Positions 1 through 6,585 are shown, counted from the first letter of the stretch. The stretch: DNA of 8,822 nucleotides from Syntrophaceae bacterium UBA5764 (GCA_002418825.1 DIEW01000050.1:16924-25745), one strand, 5' to 3'. The notes: generated from the sequence alone by a model not told the origin. A program made the numbers and translations.

Positions 1-2
1 TT

Positions 3-110
3 GTTTCCTTTGCCGATAAATATCTTTCTTCTAAAGAATTTGTCGATGAATTCAAAAAAAGAATAAACAAGCGTTTAAATCGAAAAGTTCAGAAAAAAAA
101 GCAGATATAA
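3..110 (+). CDS. C-terminal fragment of an unidentified protein (5' end outside the window)
   Basis: One plus-strand frame is open from the left edge to a TAA at 108-110, giving the last 35 residues of a protein that starts outside the window. The tail begins VSFADKYLSSKEFVDEFKKR and ends in a very basic stretch with sequence NKRLNRKVQKKKQI. It is hydrophilic, probably helical, and has no membrane segment or motif I recognise. The gene would converge on the iron transporter gene, whose stop codon lies only 15 nt away, so it belongs to a separate transcription unit. The other two plus frames contain stops in this stretch, and the composition (alternating acidic and basic residues, no odd codons) favours a real C-terminus. 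With so little sequence, chance openness cannot be excluded and no function is assigned. Confidence 0.45.
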   Translation, partial: VSFADKYLSSKEFVDEFKKRINKRLNRKVQKKKQI

Positions 111-120
111 AATAAACCTG

Positions 121-148
121 TTTGTCAGACGCCAAGCCAGCGGACAAA
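121..148 (-). terminator. Possible weak terminator hairpin at the 3' end of feoB
   Basis: TTTGTC (121-126) pairs with GACAAA (143-148), and inside it CGC (130-132) pairs with GCG (140-142), with a 3-nt bulge (127-129) and a 7-nt loop. On the minus strand the hairpin spans the feoB stop codon. It is followed, after CAGG, by the T-rich stretch TTTATTTTATAT rather than a clean T run. It is placed correctly to end the feoB transcript, but it is weak and overlaps coding sequence. Confidence 0.28.
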
Positions 149-2362
149 ATGATAAGCGGCGATTCCGCCAATGTAAGATACAATCAGCATCATCATAATA
201 GCGGAGAAAAACCATTTATTGCTATTCATTTCTTTGCGTAAAACAGCGACTGTCGCGGCGCATGGTATAAAGAGCATCATAACAACAAGAAAAGCGGCGG
301 CGGAAGCATGGTCCATCACACTCGGCAAGATGGCGGCGAGTCCGTCTTCACCCACTGAATAAAGAACGCCTAGCGTGGCCACGACATTTTCTTTAGCCAC
401 AAAGCCGGTGATCAGCGCGGTAATCATTTTCCAGTCCAGTCCCAGCGGCGCTCCGAGCGGCGCGATTGTCCGGCCGGCGCGCGCCAGCCAGCTTTCCTCT
501 ACGGTTCCTGTCGGCAGATAAGATATAATCCAGATAATAATTGAGACGGTCAGAATGATTGTTCCCGCCTTACGGATAAAGGCGATAAGCCTGGCCCAAA
601 TTACCATCAGTATAGTGCGGACATCCGGGCGATGGTAAATAGGCAATTCCATGATAAAAGGCGCGTCCTGCCTCCAGAGAACTTTATTGACAAATATTCC
701 GGCAATGCCCAGCACGGCGATATTGAGCGCCAAAATGCTCCAGGCGACATAAACCGCGTTGGAGCCAAAAATGGCCGCGGAAATAAGTGTTAAAACAGCC
801 AACCTTGCCGTGCAGGGAACGAAAGGAATGAGCAGCAGGGTAATCATTCTGGCTTTGCGCGTTTCAATTATCCGCGCGCCCAATACCGCCGGAACGTTGC
901 AGCCGAAACCCAGGCACATGGGCAAAAAACTTTTTCCATGCAGACCGACCAGGTGCATAATTCTATCCATGACAAAAGCCGCGCGCGCCATATAACCAAC
1001 GTCTTCCAAAAAGGCCATAATAGCGAAAAAGATCAGCAAAATGGGCAAAAAGGTAATAACCGATCCCACGCCGCCGATGACGCCGTCAATAAATAATCCC
1101 TGTGTCCAGGAAGGCCAGCCGGCAATGGATGGGGCAAACCACCGGCTGAAAGCGCCGATTCTGTCAGCCATCAAGTTTTGCAGCGGAACACCCACGCTGT
1201 AAGTAAGAAAAAAAACCACGGCCATCACGGCGAGTAATATGGGAATTCCGAAAATGGGGCGGGTGAGAACGTGGTCAATACGATCAGTAAGGATAACTTC
1301 TCCCATTTTAAAGCGAGAAACAGCGGCGCGCGTAATTTTTTCGATCCAGTCGTAGCGGCCGTTTACTACCGCGTGCAGCGCGTCTTCGTGTTTGATTAAA
1401 AGATTTTGTATATTATCCCACGCTGATTTATCGATTTCTTTTTCGGCCATTGCTGATACTTCCGGGTCGCCTTCCATCAATTTTACCGTCACCCATTCAG
1501 GCGCGTACGGTTCCCGAATATAGGGGCTGATGTAAGAAAATATTTCACTGTAAATCTGTTGGTGGTCGGCGGAAACCGCAGGCAAGCTGGGATTAATTTT
1601 TGTTTTGCCGAAGGCGAAAGAAGAAATTTGCTCCACCAGTTCTTTGATGCCGCTGTTGCGGCGGGCAACCATGCTGACTACCGGCAGGCCTAAAGCCTCG
1701 CGCAGTGCCTGGACGTTTATTTGTATTCCCTGATCGGAGGCGACATCCATCATGTTAACAGCGATAATTACATGCTGGTTTAAAAGTAATGCTTCAGAAA
1801 GCAAATAAAGGCTTCGCTCCAGCGCGGCCGCGTTTAAAACCAAAACAACAATATCCGGTTTTTCTTTGATGATAAAATCACGGGTGATTTTTTCTTCTTC
1901 GGAAAACGATGTAAGGCTGTAGGTGCCCGGCAGATCGACGATGCGCAGTAAAATATTATCGGCGCGATGAATGCCTTCTTTCTTCTCCACAGTTTTTCCC
2001 GGCCAGTTTCCCACATGCTGGGAAAGGCCGGTGAGGATGTTGAAAACAGTTGATTTGCCGACATTCGGCTGGCCAACCAGCGCCACGGAGATTTCTTTTT
2101 CCACCGGCATGGAGCAGATATCTTCAGACGGATCTACTTTTAAAACCATAATTTTAGAGGCTTCGCCGCGGCCCAGGGCGATTCTGGTATCCGCCACTAG
2201 AATAACAACGAGACCACCGCTTACCTGAGCGATGCGGAATCTGGCGCCCGCGGCCAAACCCATACCCGCCAGACGGCTGGTCAGGGCGGAACCTCCCGTA
2301 ATGGAGTGAATTATGCCCTGATCGCCTTCGCGCAATTCGATTATGCTCAGAGGTTTGCTCAT
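125..2362 (-). CDS. feoB: Ferrous iron transporter FeoB with an N-terminal fused FeoA domain
   Basis: Inner-membrane Fe(II) importer, 745 aa. Residues 1-77 form a FeoA-type SH3-like domain (SIIELREGDQG, then LTSRLAGMGLAAGA), normally a separate small protein. The GTP-binding domain follows: G1 GQPNVGKST (97-105), a G2 threonine near 124, G3 DLPG (143-146) and G4 NMMD (203-206, the usual FeoB form of NKxD). A helical spacer leads to the membrane part from about residue 368, which carries the FeoB hallmarks LEDVGYMARAAFVMDR (452-467), GFGCNVPA (485-492), PCTAR (516-520) and PCAATVAV (700-707); the cysteines at 488, 517 and 701 are in conserved positions. Both gate-like halves are present and the length fits a FeoB plus a FeoA. 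It is the last gene of a three-gene minus-strand cluster, 21 nt after the DUF2156 gene. The ribosome binding site is weak (AAGAAA), so coupling to upstream translation is possible. I see no Fur or FNR site directly upstream. Confidence 0.96.
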   Translation of the reverse strand: MSKPLSIIELREGDQGIIHSITGGSALTSRLAGMGLAAGARFRIAQVSGGLVVILVADTRIALGRGEASKIMVLKVDPSEDICSMPVEKEISVALVGQPNVGKSTVFNILTGLSQHVGNWPGKTVEKKEGIHRADNILLRIVDLPGTYSLTSFSEEEKITRDFIIKEKPDIVVLVLNAAALERSLYLLSEALLLNQHVIIAVNMMDVASDQGIQINVQALREALGLPVVSMVARRNSGIKELVEQISSFAFGKTKINPSLPAVSADHQQIYSEIFSYISPYIREPYAPEWVTVKLMEGDPEVSAMAEKEIDKSAWDNIQNLLIKHEDALHAVVNGRYDWIEKITRAAVSRFKMGEVILTDRIDHVLTRPIFGIPILLAVMAVVFFLTYSVGVPLQNLMADRIGAFSRWFAPSIAGWPSWTQGLFIDGVIGGVGSVITFLPILLIFFAIMAFLEDVGYMARAAFVMDRIMHLVGLHGKSFLPMCLGFGCNVPAVLGARIIETRKARMITLLLIPFVPCTARLAVLTLISAAIFGSNAVYVAWSILALNIAVLGIAGIFVNKVLWRQDAPFIMELPIYHRPDVRTILMVIWARLIAFIRKAGTIILTVSIIIWIISYLPTGTVEESWLARAGRTIAPLGAPLGLDWKMITALITGFVAKENVVATLGVLYSVGEDGLAAILPSVMDHASAAAFLVVMMLFIPCAATVAVLRKEMNSNKWFFSAIMMMLIVSYIGGIAAYHFVRWLGV

Positions 2363-2383
2363 AAATTTCTTTTTTGCTTCAAT

Positions 2384-3259
2384 CTATACCTTGCGGATGA
2401 CGTGATACTTTTTTATAAGTGTTTCCGGAAAGTAAGACGTTTTTGTTTTACGCAGATTTGTGTTGCCCATGTCTTCTTCCAGGTTTAGATATTTATACTC
2501 ATCCATCAGTTTTTTTGCCGTGTCACTGAACATGAATTGGTAAATGCCATGATACTTTATCGATGCCTTGGCAAAATGAAGCACAAAGGTATCCGTGTTC
2601 AGCGGTTCGCCGATGATAAATCCGGCCGGTTGGTTTTCTATGTAATATATTGTTCCCCACAGCGCAAGCTCAATAAATTTATCCAGCGCTTCGGCGCATT
2701 GCGCGAAATCCGTTTTTTCCCGCGTAAACTGCGAATCCTTCTGCCATTGATTTAAAATGTTTGCCGCGTCCGGCAGATTGTTTTTAGATATGGCCTGCGC
2801 CTGTGCTTCGTGCATGGATAAAAACTGATTCAAATGATTGCGGTGGCGCGAATATTTTCCTCCTTTCATCATCGCCATGTTTTCTGTAAGATAAATGTAG
2901 TCTGTTTCTCCATCATCGGCTGTCGCCTCATATTTATCCTGCGGGAAAAAAGAAAGCCATTCTTCGGGAATGGGGAAGAAAAAACCGTGCTTGTCAAGAA
3001 GCTCATTGAATATATCCATATCGCAGGAGCGAAGATCGTTAAGCGGCATGACGTATTGCTTTCCCTTTTTATTTTTGCCGCTGATAAACAAACCGCAATC
3101 TGCCTGTAAAAACTGATAGTTGCTGATTTGACGGAAAAGGTAAACATTGGCAAAAGTGTAGTCCGAAACGGCCAGATTTAAATCTCTGAATTTTTTCATC
3201 AGGCATTCACGGTGCTGAAAATCAACTGTTTCTAGTTTTTTTATAAATTTATCTTTCAT
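2384..3259 (-). CDS. DUF2156 / LPG_synthase_C domain protein (phosphatidylglycerol lysyltransferase-like, soluble)
   Basis: A 291-aa soluble protein. It has the three blocks I associate with the DUF2156 family, which resembles the catalytic C-terminal domain of MprF-type aminoacyl-phosphatidylglycerol synthases and has a double GNAT-like fold. The blocks are SDYTFANVYLFR (32-43), MKGGKYSRHRNHLNQF (131-146) and the C-terminal EEDMGNTNLRKTKTSYFP (261-278) followed by a lysine-rich KKYHV. There is no membrane flippase domain, so if it transfers an acyl or aminoacyl group it does so as a stand-alone enzyme. Substrate and acceptor are not known for this branch. It starts 7 nt after the metallopeptidase stop with no clear Shine-Dalgarno sequence, which suggests translational coupling, and it is followed closely by feoB. 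The family call is fairly safe; the lysyltransferase activity often attached to the name is only homology. Confidence 0.8.
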   Translation of the reverse strand: MKDKFIKKLETVDFQHRECLMKKFRDLNLAVSDYTFANVYLFRQISNYQFLQADCGLFISGKNKKGKQYVMPLNDLRSCDMDIFNELLDKHGFFFPIPEEWLSFFPQDKYEATADDGETDYIYLTENMAMMKGGKYSRHRNHLNQFLSMHEAQAQAISKNNLPDAANILNQWQKDSQFTREKTDFAQCAEALDKFIELALWGTIYYIENQPAGFIIGEPLNTDTFVLHFAKASIKYHGIYQFMFSDTAKKLMDEYKYLNLEEDMGNTNLRKTKTSYFPETLIKKYHVIRKV

Positions 3260-3266
3260 GATGGCA

Positions 3267-3953
3267 TTAAAATAAAATATTTTCTGAGTACTTTTTGAGG
3301 TTGAACTGACATGTTTTATACTGTGGCATGGCTGCTTCCACCAGTTTCCAGAAACGCCGAGAGTGATTTTTTTCTTTTATATGCATCAGTTCATGGACGA
3401 TTACATAATCGATTATTTCCGGAGGCATCATGATCAGGCGAAAGCTGAAAGCCAGCCTGTTGCCCGGTGAACATGATCCCCAGCGCTTGCGCGCGGAAGA
3501 TATTCTCGCGACACTTGGCCGCAGATTTAATTGCCGGCAGAAGAAATCGACGCGCCCGCGGATATGTTCCAAAGCCTTTTGCTTATACCATAAAATGAAA
3601 CAATTTTTTCTTATTTCTTTATTTTCCGGCGCATTAAGGTAAAATTGTTGGTTCCGGAACAGAATCCCCTGTTTTTCCGTCGGCTCAAAAAAAACTTCCA
3701 CCGGATAGTTTTTGCCTAAATAGTAAAAATGTTCGCCAGAAACATATTCTTTTTCTTTATGCACGCAGCGGTCATGCGCTTGCTTCTTGATCGTTTTGTC
3801 AATCCATTCTCGTTTTTCCTGAACAAAGTTATTTATTTCACGCACGGGCACGAAGTAAGGTGCGGAAATGATTATTTCGTTGGCTTCGCTTATATTTAAA
3901 GAAATGGTTTTTCTTCTTTTCCTGCTGCGCCTGAGCGTGTAGTTAATCTTCAT
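3267..3953 (-). CDS. YgjP/DUF45-type (M48-like) zinc metallopeptidase
   Basis: A 228-aa cytoplasmic protein with no signal peptide or membrane helix. The zinc site is HELMH (187-191) with a probable third ligand His197 in KEKNHSRRFW. Ahead of it is the signature RKRWGSCS (155-162), typical of the DUF45/YgjP family, which is often annotated as M48 or SprT-like. The N-terminal 60 residues are rich in Arg and Lys (LRRSRKRRKTISLN), and a WIDKTIKK-type helix follows, as in other members; the length is normal. The physiological substrate of this family is unknown to me. It heads the minus-strand cluster with the DUF2156 gene and feoB. The ATG at 3953 has no good ribosome binding site of its own, but it overlaps as ATGA the stop of a short leader ORF (3950-4000) that does. 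No alternative ATG, GTG or TTG lies in frame just upstream. Confidence 0.88.
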   Translation of the reverse strand: MKINYTLRRSRKRRKTISLNISEANEIIISAPYFVPVREINNFVQEKREWIDKTIKKQAHDRCVHKEKEYVSGEHFYYLGKNYPVEVFFEPTEKQGILFRNQQFYLNAPENKEIRKNCFILWYKQKALEHIRGRVDFFCRQLNLRPSVARISSARKRWGSCSPGNRLAFSFRLIMMPPEIIDYVIVHELMHIKEKNHSRRFWKLVEAAMPQYKTCQFNLKKYSENILF

Positions 3954-4000
3954 GATGATGAACGACTTTCGTGAGTCATACCCGCGTAAGCCGGTATCAC
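3950..4000 (-). other. Putative 16-codon leader ORF overlapping the metallopeptidase start
   Basis: On the minus strand a GTG at 4000 opens a frame reading VIPAYAGMTHESRSSS and ending TGA at 3952-3950. The TGA overlaps the peptidase ATG (3953-3951) as ATGA. AAGGAG at 4011-4006 lies 5 nt before the GTG and is the best ribosome binding site in the region, while the peptidase ATG has none nearby. The codons 4000-3974 fall inside a palindrome, and VIPAYAGMT is the kind of peptide I associate with dispersed GTCATTCCCGC-type repeats. The ORF may therefore be a by-product of a repeat insertion that carries ribosomes to the real start. Expression of the peptide is not shown; the arrangement is visible, the role is inferred. 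Confidence 0.4.
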
Positions 4001-4001
4001 T
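3974..4001. repeat. Imperfect palindrome resembling a dispersed intergenic repeat unit
   Basis: The core ATACCCGCGTAAGCCGGTAT (3978-3997) folds as a 5-bp stem, a C-C mismatch, two more G-C pairs and a GTAA loop. It is extended outside another C-C mismatch by AGT (3974-3976) pairing with ACT (3999-4001). The form GTCATaCCCGCGtaaGCcGGtATcAC resembles the GTCATTCCCGC...GCGGGAATGAC elements scattered in many proteobacterial genomes. Only one copy is seen here, so its repeat nature rests on recognition, not on comparison. It has no T run, so it is unlikely to be a terminator. Confidence 0.45.
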
Positions 4002-4005
4002 GTGT

Positions 4006-4011
4006 CTCCTT
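4006..4011 (-). promoter_or_regulatory. Shine-Dalgarno site AAGGAG of the leader ORF
   Basis: Read on the minus strand, AAGGAG (4011 to 4006) sits 5 nt before GTG 4000 and 52 nt before the peptidase ATG at 3953, too far to serve that start directly. It is the only strong ribosome binding site upstream of the metallopeptidase cluster. It may be the original site of the peptidase gene, separated from it by insertion of the repeat. Confidence 0.45.
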
Positions 4012-4115
4012 CTTCTTATTGGAATTCAGTTATCATAAAACATGGCCTAAAGCGAGTTCGTAAAGTGTTTAAAGATAACTTTTCATTGAATTAATTTTGT
4101 GTTACTAAAAATTAT

Positions 4116-4120
4116 GGTGA
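4116..4120 (+). promoter_or_regulatory. Shine-Dalgarno site GGTGA that decides the cupin start
   Basis: GGTGA matches the 3' part of the consensus AGGAGGTGA and lies 5 nt before ATG 4126, which suits that displaced part of the site. The alternatives are worse: ATG 4123 is only 2 nt away, and ATG 4114 and GTG 4099 have no purine-rich site upstream. Confidence 0.5.
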
Positions 4121-4125
4121 GAATG

Positions 4126-4470
4126 ATGAAAGAAGATAATAAACGACCCTGGGGGTATTACGAAATTCTTTCTGACGCGCCGGATCACAAAGTGAAAAGA
4201 ATCATTGTGAATCCCGGTGGTGTCCTGAGTCTTCAGCGTCACAAAAAGCGCGCGGAGCACTGGTTTGTCGTTTCCGGCGAGGGCATGGTCACGCTGGAGA
4301 AAGATAAATATCCCGTAAAGCCCGGCAGCGCGATTGATATAGTCGTCGGCGCGGCGCACCGCATGGAAAATACATCCGCCAACGATTTGATTATTATCGA
4401 AATCCAAACCGGCACGTATTTTGGCGAGGATGATATTGAACGGCTGGAGGATAAGTACGGAAGGTTGTAA
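4126..4470 (+). CDS. Single-domain cupin, mannose-6-phosphate isomerase type II-like
   Basis: A 114-aa protein matching the C-terminal cupin of type II phosphomannose isomerase / GDP-mannose pyrophosphorylase enzymes, present here without the nucleotidyltransferase part. Visible hallmarks are RPWGYYEIL (7-15), LSLQRHKKRAEHWFVVSG (34-51) with likely metal ligands Gln37, His39 and Glu44, a second cupin block GAAHRMEN with His78, and the tail GTYFGEDDIERLEDKYGR (96-113). The likely reaction is interconversion of mannose 6-phosphate and fructose 6-phosphate in the cytoplasm, feeding GDP-mannose synthesis, but a small cupin of this sort could act on another sugar. The usual second His after His39 is Lys here. 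It is alone on the plus strand between two minus-strand clusters and converges on the YgiQ gene with 17 nt between stops. ATG 4126 is chosen for its ribosome binding site; ATG 4123 or GTG 4099 would add 1 or 9 residues. Confidence 0.85.
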   Translation: MKEDNKRPWGYYEILSDAPDHKVKRIIVNPGGVLSLQRHKKRAEHWFVVSGEGMVTLEKDKYPVKPGSAIDIVVGAAHRMENTSANDLIIIEIQTGTYFGEDDIERLEDKYGRL

Positions 4471-4487
4471 ATAAATCAAATTTATTT
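4469..4487. terminator. Possible AT-only bidirectional terminator between convergent genes
   Basis: AAATAAA (4469-4475) and TTTATTT (4481-4487) form a 7-bp stem with loop TCAAA in the 17-nt gap between the cupin stop and the YgiQ stop. On the plus strand it runs into TTATTTT, so a T-rich tail is present. The stem has no G-C pair and would be weak. Its position between convergent stop codons is the main argument for it. Confidence 0.3.
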
Positions 4488-6185
4488 TTATTTTCTTCGC
4501 TTTTCGGCCGTCAAAATATTTTTCTGTTTCTGTTTTTTTACCGCATCTTTTTCCACGAATATTTTTTTGCCCGTGAACGGGTCGATTCCTGTCCAGTACA
4601 TCAAGGCCGAATAGGTTGAAGGCAGTGGTGTGAAAACCTGCACCTGTTCGGGATTGATTTTGAGCGCGCGACCGGCAAAGGATTTAAGCGCGTGCATGTC
4701 TTCCTCGCCGCAGCCCGGATGCGCGACGATAAAATAATAAGTCAGAAAATGTTTTTTGTCTGCCTCCGCGTTTAATTTTTCAAATAAATTTTTAAAATCG
4801 ACTAATTTTTGCGCCGGTGGTTTGTCCATTATCTTCAATACAGAGGGTACAACGTGCTCCGGCGCGATTTTGAGTTGGCCGGAGACGTGATGGCGGCAAA
4901 GCTCGCGCAGATAAGAAACGCCGGATTTTTTATCGGCCAAAACCAGATCGTAACGCAGGCCGGAGGCGACAAACACTTTTTTCACGCCCGGAATTTTGCG
5001 CAAGTTTTTTAGCAAACGTATCTGGCGCGCGTGATCCGCTTTGAGCGAAGAGCAAACTTGCGGGACAAGACAGCGTTTATCAAGGCAGGCGCCTTTGGTA
5101 TCTTTCCGCGTGCAGTCGATGCCGTACATGTTGGCCGTCGCGCCGCCGACATCCAGGATATAACCTTTAAAATCTTCGCTTGCCGCGATTCTTTTTGCTT
5201 CTTCCATGATGGACGATTCGGAGCGGCTGATAATTTTTCGTCCTTCTTGCAGGCCGATGGAGCAGAAGTTGCATTCGCCAAAGCAGCCGCGGTGTGTGGT
5301 GAGAGAAAATTTGATGGTGTCCGTTGCCCTTACTTTGCCCTCTTTCAAATAATACGGATGAACTTCGCGCGTATAATCGAGGGTATAGATTTTATCCAGC
5401 TCGTCAGGCGACAGATGCGGCTGGGGCGGATGATGCACCAGATAACGGTTGCCGTGTTTTTGATAGAGGCCCTGTGCCGTAATAGGATCGTTGTTGGCAT
5501 AAAAAAGGTTAAACATTTTTATAAAAACTTTCTTGTCTTCGGCGGCCTTTTCATAGGCGGGCAATTCCAGATAGCCCGCAGGCGGTACGGCGGCAATCAC
5601 GCAAGTGCCGCGGACGTTGTCAATATTTTGTCCCGCTTTGAGTCTTCGTGCAATTTCCAGCGTTGACTTTTCCGCCATGCCGTAGGCGAGAATATCGGCG
5701 CGCGCGTCGAATAAAATCGCGCGGCGGATGGAATCCGACCAGTAATCGTAATGCGCGATACGCCTCAGGCTTGCCTCCACGCCGCCCAGCACAATTGGTT
5801 TGGTATCTTTGAAATATTGACGAATCAGATTGGCATAAACAATTACCGCGCGATCGGGGCGGCGGTTATTTTTTCCGCCCGGCGTCAAATCATCGCCGTG
5901 TCTCTTTTTCTTTGTCGCGGTATAATTGGCCACCAGAGAATCCATGCAGCCGCCGGTGATGCCCCAGAAAAGTTTTGGTTCGCCGAGGCGCGCGATATCC
6001 GCGGCGCTTTTTATCTGGGGCTGGGCGATAACAGCTACTTTATATCCCGCGTCGGCAAGCTTTCCGCCGATTACCGCCACGCCAATGTGCGGGCTGTCGA
6101 TATAGGCGTCACCCGTGACCAAAATAATATCTGGGCAGTCCCAGCCTAGATTTTTTAATTCCAAGGAAGTTGTGGGTAAAAACAT
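4488..6185 (-). CDS. YgiQ-family (UPF0313) radical SAM protein
   Basis: A 565-aa cytoplasmic iron-sulfur protein. Residues 1-150 form the YgiQ N-terminal region (PDIILVTGDAYIDSPHIG, then GGVEASLRRIAHYDYWSD), which looks like a Rossmann or B12-binding-like fold. The radical SAM domain has the CX3CX2C cluster GCFGECNFC (Cys301, 305, 308) that binds 4Fe-4S and S-adenosylmethionine. Next comes the family-specific four-cysteine block (Cys358, 367, 372, 378; ACLDKRCLVPQVC), which could hold another metal, then IAPEHV and IVAHPGCGEEDM, and FTPLPSTYSALMYWTG near the end. The family's substrate is unknown to me. At 565 aa it is shorter than the roughly 740-aa E. coli protein; what is missing is the variable C-terminal extension, and the core is intact. 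The start ATG 6185 lies one base after the TAA of the b561 gene (TAA-C-ATG), so translation is probably coupled. A TTG at 6200 would add five residues and has no ribosome binding site. Confidence 0.93.
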   Translation of the reverse strand: MFLPTTSLELKNLGWDCPDIILVTGDAYIDSPHIGVAVIGGKLADAGYKVAVIAQPQIKSAADIARLGEPKLFWGITGGCMDSLVANYTATKKKRHGDDLTPGGKNNRRPDRAVIVYANLIRQYFKDTKPIVLGGVEASLRRIAHYDYWSDSIRRAILFDARADILAYGMAEKSTLEIARRLKAGQNIDNVRGTCVIAAVPPAGYLELPAYEKAAEDKKVFIKMFNLFYANNDPITAQGLYQKHGNRYLVHHPPQPHLSPDELDKIYTLDYTREVHPYYLKEGKVRATDTIKFSLTTHRGCFGECNFCSIGLQEGRKIISRSESSIMEEAKRIAASEDFKGYILDVGGATANMYGIDCTRKDTKGACLDKRCLVPQVCSSLKADHARQIRLLKNLRKIPGVKKVFVASGLRYDLVLADKKSGVSYLRELCRHHVSGQLKIAPEHVVPSVLKIMDKPPAQKLVDFKNLFEKLNAEADKKHFLTYYFIVAHPGCGEEDMHALKSFAGRALKINPEQVQVFTPLPSTYSALMYWTGIDPFTGKKIFVEKDAVKKQKQKNILTAEKRRK

Positions 6186-6186
6186 G

Positions 6187-6579
6187 TTAGATGATGCCAA
6201 TCATTATCAGGCCCAGAATCAGAACAAATAAAACGCCGAGAACGGAAAGCCTGCCCAGCCACCGGTGCAATGCCAGAAGGGCGGTTTTGTTTTTGGCTTT
6301 GATGGAATAATAGCCGAGGAAAACAGTAACGCAAGATAAAATCACCGTGACAAGCCCGATACGCTGGTGCAACCCACTAAGATGTCCTCCTCCGCCCACT
6401 GTTACGCCAACGATGGCCATTACTGTTCCTGCAAGTAAGATAATCAGACCTGTGGTGTTTAAAGTTTTGTGGGCTTTAAACCAGTAATTTTTTGAGCGTT
6501 TGAACATCGCTACCGCCACGCCAGAAATTAAGCAGAGCGTAGCGGCGCTCATTAACGAAAGATGAATAATAATAAGCAT
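6187..6579 (-). CDS. Minimal cytochrome b561-like four-helix membrane protein
   Basis: A 130-aa integral membrane protein with four predicted helices (about 4-26, 40-62, 70-91 and 108-130). Its histidines fit the cytochrome b561 core fold: His6 in helix 1, His37 in WFKAHKTLN before helix 2, His66 and His71 in GGGHLSGLHQRIG before helix 3, and His105 in LHRWLGR before helix 4. In known b561 proteins four such histidines hold two b haems, one near each face, and electrons pass across the membrane. HRWLGRLSVL is especially typical. Partners and electron donor are not evident; no DOMON or other domain is attached. It lies between the hydrolase gene (42-nt gap) and the YgiQ gene (1-nt gap). ATG 6579 is chosen because GGAGG lies 6 nt upstream; a TTG at 6618 would add 13 polar residues and has no such site. 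Confidence 0.72.
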   Translation of the reverse strand: MLIIIHLSLMSAATLCLISGVAVAMFKRSKNYWFKAHKTLNTTGLIILLAGTVMAIVGVTVGGGGHLSGLHQRIGLVTVILSCVTVFLGYYSIKAKNKTALLALHRWLGRLSVLGVLFVLILGLIMIGII

Positions 6580-6585
6580 ATATAG

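Noticed and set aside
3974..4001. The hairpin read as a rho-independent terminator between the divergent genes
   Set aside because: No T run follows on either strand, and a terminator would lie inside the leader of the minus-strand operon.
4105..4479. A 124-codon open frame on the minus strand
   Set aside because: It covers almost exactly the cupin gene on the other strand. The cupin carries conserved metal-ligand motifs and this frame does not.
5031..5666. A 211-codon open frame on the plus strand
   Set aside because: It lies wholly antisense to the well-supported YgiQ gene, shows no recognisable motif and has a low-complexity translation rich in Phe, Arg and Ala, as expected of a mirror frame.
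6186..6200. A TTG start for the YgiQ protein, adding five residues
   Set aside because: There is no ribosome binding site before it. ATG 6185 sits one base after the upstream stop and gives the usual MFLPTT-type start.
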